DNA from: Sva-25 sp037385685
GTDB taxonomy: Bacteria > Pseudomonadota > Gammaproteobacteria > Chromatiales > Chromatiaceae
DNA length: 9,368 bases
Direction: 5' to 3'
Assembly (NCBI GenBank): GCA_037385685.1
Contig: JARRMW010000056.1
Coordinates: 1-9,368 of the forward strand
Under the pieces are notes generated by a model. That model worked only from the letters and a program-made list of their open reading frames with translations, made no database searches and was not told where the DNA came from. Made by a program: the position numbers and the translations under genes. Positions 6,430-9,368 of the stretch are shown piece after piece. Every line of letters begins with the position of its first letter. Position 1 is the stretch's first letter.

Positions 6430-6508
6430 CACGGAGGCTGTGATCTGCTTTTCGCGATGCAGGCAGGTGCATAGTCCTCAAGCAGGGCAATCGCAGAATC
6501 AATACAAC

Positions 6509-6513
6509 AGGAG
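6509..6513 (+). promoter_or_regulatory. Ribosome-binding site for gpmI
   Basis: AGGAG lies 4 nt before the ATG at 6518. The spacing is short, but it is the only Shine-Dalgarno sequence near a start codon in this frame. It fixes the start well inside the longer open frame, which extends back to a GTG at 6401. Confidence 0.55.
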
Positions 6514-6517
6514 CACG

Positions 6518-8104
6518 ATGACAACATCCAGTGGAGTACCACGCAGGCCCGTCATTCTCATCATCATGGATGGTGTGGGTGTCAACCCGGGCCGTTACGG
6601 TAATGCCTTGCGGGAAGCCGAGACACCAAATCTCGATCGCTACTTTGCAAGCTATCCACACACGACACTGCATGCTTCGGGCCCCGCCGTCGGCCTGCCT
6701 GACGGCCAGATGGGAAATTCCGAGGTAGGGCACCTCACCATAGGTGCCGGCAGCATCATCCGCCAGGATATCGTGCGTATCGACGAAGCTATCCAGAACG
6801 GTGAATTTGCCGGTAACAGGGCATTCGTTGATGCCTTGCAACACTGTGCGATGGCCGGCCGGCCGATGCACCTGTTCGGACTCGTCTCTGATGGCGGCGT
6901 GCACAGCAGCCTCTCACATCTGCTCGCTCTCATCGAGCTGTGTCATCATCACGGTGTGAGGCCGCTCGTGCACATGATCACCGACGGACGTGATACAGCA
7001 CCGAAATCCGCCCTGGACTTCCTTCCCGTGATCGAACCCTGCCTTCACGAGGCAGGCGGTGTCATTGCCAGTATCATGGGTCGTTACTACGCGATGGATC
7101 GCGATCAACGCTGGGAGCGTACAGAACTGGCCTGGCGCGCGCTGATCCACGGCAAGGGACAACATGCCGTCAGTGCCGAAACCGCAATCCGTGCTGCCTG
7201 GTCTGCCGGTGATACCGATGAATTCATCCGTCCGATCCTGTTGCCGGGGTTTCAGCCGCTGACAGCTGAAGACACGATCGTTTCGTTCAACTTTCGCAAG
7301 GATCGACCGCGGCAGATTGCAGCTGCCCTCGGCTCCGAGCATTTCAGGGGATTCGACCGTGGCGATGCACCCCTGCCAAAACTCGTCTGCATGATGCCGT
7401 ACGACAAGTGTTTTCCTTTCCCGTTCGCTTTCGACCCGGAACGTCCGGAGACAACGCTTGCACAGGTGGTGAGCAGCGCTGGACTGAGCCAGTTTCATTG
7501 CGCGGAAACCGAGAAGTACGCACATGTAACCTATTTCTTCAACGGACAGCGCATGGATCCACATAGCGGTGAGAAGCAGCTTGTGATTCCTTCCCCGAGG
7601 GTCGGTACCTATGACCAGAAACCTGAAATGAGCGCAACTGCCGTGGCGGACACGGTCATTGGAGCCCTTGAATCCGGTGACTTTGCCTTTATTGTCGTCA
7701 ACTTTGCCAACGGGGACATGGTTGGACATACAGCACGAGAGGATGCCGTCATCCATGCGGTTGAATCACTGGACAAAGAGGTCGGTCGCGTTATGGATGC
7801 TGCCATCGCCGCCGATTACTCGGTGATCCTGACCGCAGATCACGGAAATTGCGAAGAGTACATCGACCCGCTGACCGGCGAGCCGAACACGCAGCACACT
7901 GTCTACCCGGTTCCATGCATCGTCGCTGACGAGGAGGACTGGAAGCTCTCTTGTGTCGGAGGCCTGTCAAACATTGCCCCGACCGTACTACAACTCATGG
8001 GGTTGCCCCAGCCGGATAAGATGACAGCGAAATCACTACTGCTCAAGCCCCTGCGTAATCGCTCGAAGCTGGAAAAGGAGAGGCTGCTGCGAAGCGCTGC
8101 CTGA
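6518..8104 (+). CDS. gpmI: 2,3-bisphosphoglycerate-independent phosphoglycerate mutase
   Basis: The 528-aa enzyme interconverts 3- and 2-phosphoglycerate in glycolysis and gluconeogenesis, using two Mn2+ ions and a phosphoserine intermediate. It belongs to the alkaline phosphatase superfamily. Visible motifs: metal ligand D18 in IIMDGVG; nucleophile S68 in MGNSEVGH (66-72); H129 in SDGGVHSS; DGRDT (157-161); GRYYAMDRDQRWERTE (188-203); FNFRKDRPRQI (257-267, substrate phosphate-binding arginines); K333 in EKYAHVT; and metal ligands D400 and H404 (NGDMVGH), D441 and H442 (ADHGN) and H460. All expected catalytic residues are present. Length is slightly above the usual 510-515 aa, mainly from a short C-terminal basic tail. 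The frame is open back to 6401, but those 39 residues lack family similarity and would begin before the predicted transcription start; the ATG at 6518 places the first beta-strand correctly. It is monocistronic, since the next gene is convergent. Confidence 0.97.
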   Translation: MTTSSGVPRRPVILIIMDGVGVNPGRYGNALREAETPNLDRYFASYPHTTLHASGPAVGLPDGQMGNSEVGHLTIGAGSIIRQDIVRIDEAIQNGEFAGNRAFVDALQHCAMAGRPMHLFGLVSDGGVHSSLSHLLALIELCHHHGVRPLVHMITDGRDTAPKSALDFLPVIEPCLHEAGGVIASIMGRYYAMDRDQRWERTELAWRALIHGKGQHAVSAETAIRAAWSAGDTDEFIRPILLPGFQPLTAEDTIVSFNFRKDRPRQIAAALGSEHFRGFDRGDAPLPKLVCMMPYDKCFPFPFAFDPERPETTLAQVVSSAGLSQFHCAETEKYAHVTYFFNGQRMDPHSGEKQLVIPSPRVGTYDQKPEMSATAVADTVIGALESGDFAFIVVNFANGDMVGHTAREDAVIHAVESLDKEVGRVMDAAIAADYSVILTADHGNCEEYIDPLTGEPNTQHTVYPVPCIVADEEDWKLSCVGGLSNIAPTVLQLMGLPQPDKMTAKSLLLKPLRNRSKLEKERLLRSAA

Positions 8105-8113
8105 TCGGTGATC

Positions 8114-8138
8114 ATCCCGGTGGCCAGGCTGCCGGGAT
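8114..8138. terminator. GC-rich hairpin between convergent gpmI and zinc-ribbon gene
   Basis: ATCCCGG (8114-8120) pairs perfectly with CCGGGAT (8132-8138), and three further pairs (two of them G-T wobbles) extend the stem around a CCAGG loop. It begins 10 nt after the gpmI stop and lies 34 nt from the stop of the convergent zinc-ribbon gene. Neither side carries a T-run, so a factor-independent terminator is possible but not certain. Confidence 0.4.
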
Positions 8139-8171
8139 CCCGTGCCGCTGGCAGCAGTCAGGTCGGCAATA

Positions 8172-8372
8172 TCACACCGGATGCTTTCCCGCGCGTTTTT
8201 CCAGCAGCAGGCGATGATGTTCTGAACCCTCCCTGAGCATTTTTGCACCACACTCCGGACAGTGCTCCTCGCGGCAGGGAATACCATCCCTGTGCGCTAT
8301 GCGCGTGTCGCATTTCGGACAGATACAATGGCCGCCGCTGCGCATTTCATGTTTTCGCTCAAACTGGATCAT
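8172..8372 (-). CDS. Small zinc-ribbon protein of unknown function
   Basis: The 66-aa product has two cysteine clusters: CICPKC (16-21), then C33 and CPEC (38-41). The CPxC pair 17 residues apart is a typical zinc-ribbon layout, with C16 and C33 as extra cysteines. The C-terminal third is charged (LREGSEHHRLLLEKRAGKH). No other domain is present and I do not recognise a named family. The start at 8372 is chosen over an in-frame ATG at 8402 because AGGAG (8379-8383) lies 6 nt upstream. The gene is convergent with gpmI and divergent from the membrane-protein gene at 8500. It could bind zinc or iron structurally; a role in nucleic-acid or protein binding is only a guess. Confidence 0.72.
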   Translation of the reverse strand: MIQFERKHEMRSGGHCICPKCDTRIAHRDGIPCREEHCPECGAKMLREGSEHHRLLLEKRAGKHPV

Positions 8373-8378
8373 TGCGAT

Positions 8379-8383
8379 CTCCT
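8379..8383 (-). promoter_or_regulatory. Ribosome-binding site fixing the zinc-ribbon start
   Basis: AGGAG on the minus strand lies 6 nt before the ATG at 8372, ideal spacing. It argues against the longer version starting at 8402. Confidence 0.6.
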
Positions 8384-8499
8384 GATCTGTTCTCTTTCGC
8401 AAGCCGGTGCAATGCCATTACGCCATACCTGCGTGCCGGAGTGATGATGGCAGAAATCCCGGGCAGGTGAGAGGTCCCGAAACTCGCTATGCTTTTGGT

Positions 8500-9144
8500 A
8501 TGCATGGACTCGATTACGATACTTCTGAATTGCGGAAAAGGCGGCTTCCTCGTCCCGTAAAGACAGTTTACACGCTATTCCTGATCATCCTCGTGCCGGC
8601 CTATTGGCAACATTACGGACCGGCCAACTTCTTGTGGGGATCGGATATTGCTCTCTTCCTTCTCCTCGTGGCAATCCTATTCGAGACCTCTCTGCCGGCC
8701 AGCATGATGGCACTTGCCGTGCTGGTACCTGAATTGATCTGGACTTTGGATTTTCTTGCACGCCTGTTCTTTGATTTTGATCCTGCGCTTTTTCGCGGGA
8801 CAGCCTACATGTTCAATCCGGATATACCTCTCCTGGTCAGAGGGCTCTCTCTGTATCATGCTGTGCTGCCTCCGTTGCTGCTCTGGTTGCTGTTCAGGCT
8901 TGGTTATGACCACAGGGCCCTCATTGCCCAGACGTTGCTCTGCTGGATCGTCTTTCCGGTGAGCTATCTGGTCAGCAGCCCGGAGGCCAACATCAATTTC
9001 GTCTATGGTTTCGGGGGAGAACCGCAACAGTGGATGCCTCCCGGTCTTTTCATTGCGTTCCTGATGCTGGCTTTCCCACTGCTGCTCTATTTTCCGATGC
9101 ACCTGCTCCTGTCACGCATCATGGGTTGCCTTCGGGCGACATGA
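8500..9144 (+). CDS. Polytopic membrane protein of unknown function
   Basis: Starting at ATG 8500 the product is 214 aa. A polar N-terminus (1-20, with a basic LRKRRLPRP patch) precedes hydrophobic segments near 22-36, 46-62, 66-88, 118-134, 140-158 and 182-205, about six membrane spans. Notable polar stretches are DFDPALFRGTAYMFNPDIP (92-110) and NINFVYGFGGEPQQWMP (164-180) between spans; their Asp, Tyr, Trp and Asn residues could be functional. I cannot name a family. The start is uncertain: no good ribosome-binding site precedes 8500, and the frame stays open back to an ATG at 8407 with an in-frame GTG at 8467. The residues before MHGLDYD look unlike protein, so the short form is preferred. 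The gene lies 81 nt upstream of the thiamine-binding-type gene in the same direction. Confidence 0.75.
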   Translation: MHGLDYDTSELRKRRLPRPVKTVYTLFLIILVPAYWQHYGPANFLWGSDIALFLLLVAILFETSLPASMMALAVLVPELIWTLDFLARLFFDFDPALFRGTAYMFNPDIPLLVRGLSLYHAVLPPLLLWLLFRLGYDHRALIAQTLLCWIVFPVSYLVSSPEANINFVYGFGGEPQQWMPPGLFIAFLMLAFPLLLYFPMHLLLSRIMGCLRAT

Positions 9145-9225
9145 AAAAACTCATACTTTCGTGCAGGTGCGATGCATGAATGATTGTTCTATCCTCAAAC
9201 AGATAATTGAAAAGAGACATGACCA

Positions 9226-9368
9226 ATGAAGGCAACCGCTGATTTACAAGTGATTCCGCTCGGCAGTGGCGTTTCGGCAAGGAAAGAGGTGCAACGCGCC
9301 GTTGAATTGCTGAAAGAGTATGAATTCATCATCCACACCCACGGTGCAGGTACCAATATCGAGGGTGA
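9226..9368 (+). CDS. MTH1187 family thiamine-binding protein, N-terminal part (runs off window)
   Basis: The 47 visible residues begin MKATADLQVIPLGSGVSARK and continue through HTHGAGTNIEG. This is the start of the small thiamine-binding (MTH1187/DUF77, formerly UPF0045) fold: first beta strand VIPLG, a helix (about 19-32), a second strand and the GTNIEG loop. Family members are about 100 aa, ferredoxin-like and oligomeric, and bind thiamine or a related heterocycle; several sit near thiamine or HMP transport genes, none of which is seen here. The purine-rich GAAAAGAGA (9209-9217) is the likely ribosome-binding site. A nearby ATG at 9219 is in another frame and closes after seven codons. The 3' end lies outside the window. 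Confidence 0.85.
   Translation, partial: MKATADLQVIPLGSGVSARKEVQRAVELLKEYEFIIHTHGAGTNIEG

Larger units (their letters stand above)
6019..6517. other. Gene-free divergent intergenic region, 499 nt
   Basis: This stretch lies between the divergent starts of the efflux operon and gpmI and must hold the promoters of both. Short open frames cross it on both strands (6118-6411 plus; 6069-6293 minus), but they have no ribosome-binding site, recognisable motif or convincing composition, so I do not call them genes. Recognisable elements are a perfect 6-bp inverted repeat at 6070-6084, a sigma-54-like promoter at 6377-6393, four copies of GGTGCA (6267, 6298, 6400, 6466), an imperfect direct repeat (CCGGTGCAAG near 6265 and CCGGTGTGCAAG near 6283), and a small hairpin at 6414-6429. 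I found no convincing sigma-70 promoter for the minus-strand operon. Confidence 0.6.

Noticed and set aside
6401..6517. Upstream extension of gpmI by 39 codons to a GTG
   Set aside because: Residues lack family similarity, there is no ribosome-binding site at 6401, and the predicted transcription start falls after it; AGGAG before 6518 supports the shorter form.
6914..7756. 280-codon minus-strand open frame opposite gpmI
   Set aside because: It lies inside a gene whose full set of catalytic residues is intact; no ribosome-binding site or family motif was seen.
9141..9179. 12-codon frame (MKKLILSCRCDA) overlapping the membrane-protein stop
   Set aside because: Too short and unsupported by a ribosome-binding site or motif; the ATGA overlap is likely chance.
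9184..9207. Possible promoter for the thiamine-binding-type gene (TTGTTC and GATAAT)
   Set aside because: The two hexamers are only 12 nt apart, and no -35 match exists at normal spacing from GATAAT.

Overview
This is a chromosomal window of moderately GC-rich bacterial DNA, most plausibly from an environmental gammaproteobacterium. That placement is inferred from the gene repertoire (NodT-type outer-membrane lipoprotein, EmrA/AaeA-type adaptor, cofactor-independent phosphoglycerate mutase, MTH1187-type thiamine-binding protein) and from Gram-negative signal sequences; no marker gene fixes the species. No rRNA, tRNA, CRISPR array, insertion sequence or phage gene is visible.

Layout. Positions 1-138 hold the 3' end of an unrecognised plus-strand gene, followed by a small unrecognised plus-strand lipoprotein gene (201-596). 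It converges on a tightly packed five-gene minus-strand cluster that reads from 6018 down to 653. In order of transcription this encodes an AI-2E/PerM-family membrane protein, a NodT-type outer-membrane efflux lipoprotein, an HlyD/EmrA-type membrane fusion protein, a DUF2955 (FUSC/AaeB-like) inner-membrane protein, and a small K+-channel-like protein with a GYGD selectivity filter. Gaps are 21, 31 and 47 nt, and the last two genes overlap by 7 nt. A large inverted repeat spans the convergent stop codons near 590-643.

A 499-nt gene-free region (6019-6517) separates this operon from the divergent gpmI gene (6518-8104), the glycolytic phosphoglycerate mutase. It contains a good match to a sigma-54 (-24/-12) promoter at 6377-6393, oriented toward gpmI. 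Downstream lie a 66-aa zinc-ribbon protein on the minus strand (8172-8372), convergent with gpmI; a polytopic membrane protein of unknown function on the plus strand (8500-9144); and the start of an MTH1187-type thiamine-binding protein (9226 to the window end).

How it fits together. The NodT, HlyD and DUF2955 proteins supply the outer-membrane duct, periplasmic adaptor and inner-membrane component of a tripartite export pump similar in plan to AaeAB-TolC. The unusual element is the K+-channel-like protein translationally coupled to the inner-membrane component, with an AI-2E-family protein at the head of the same operon. That five-gene combination is the best candidate here for an undescribed functional unit. 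Its substrate cannot be read from the sequence.
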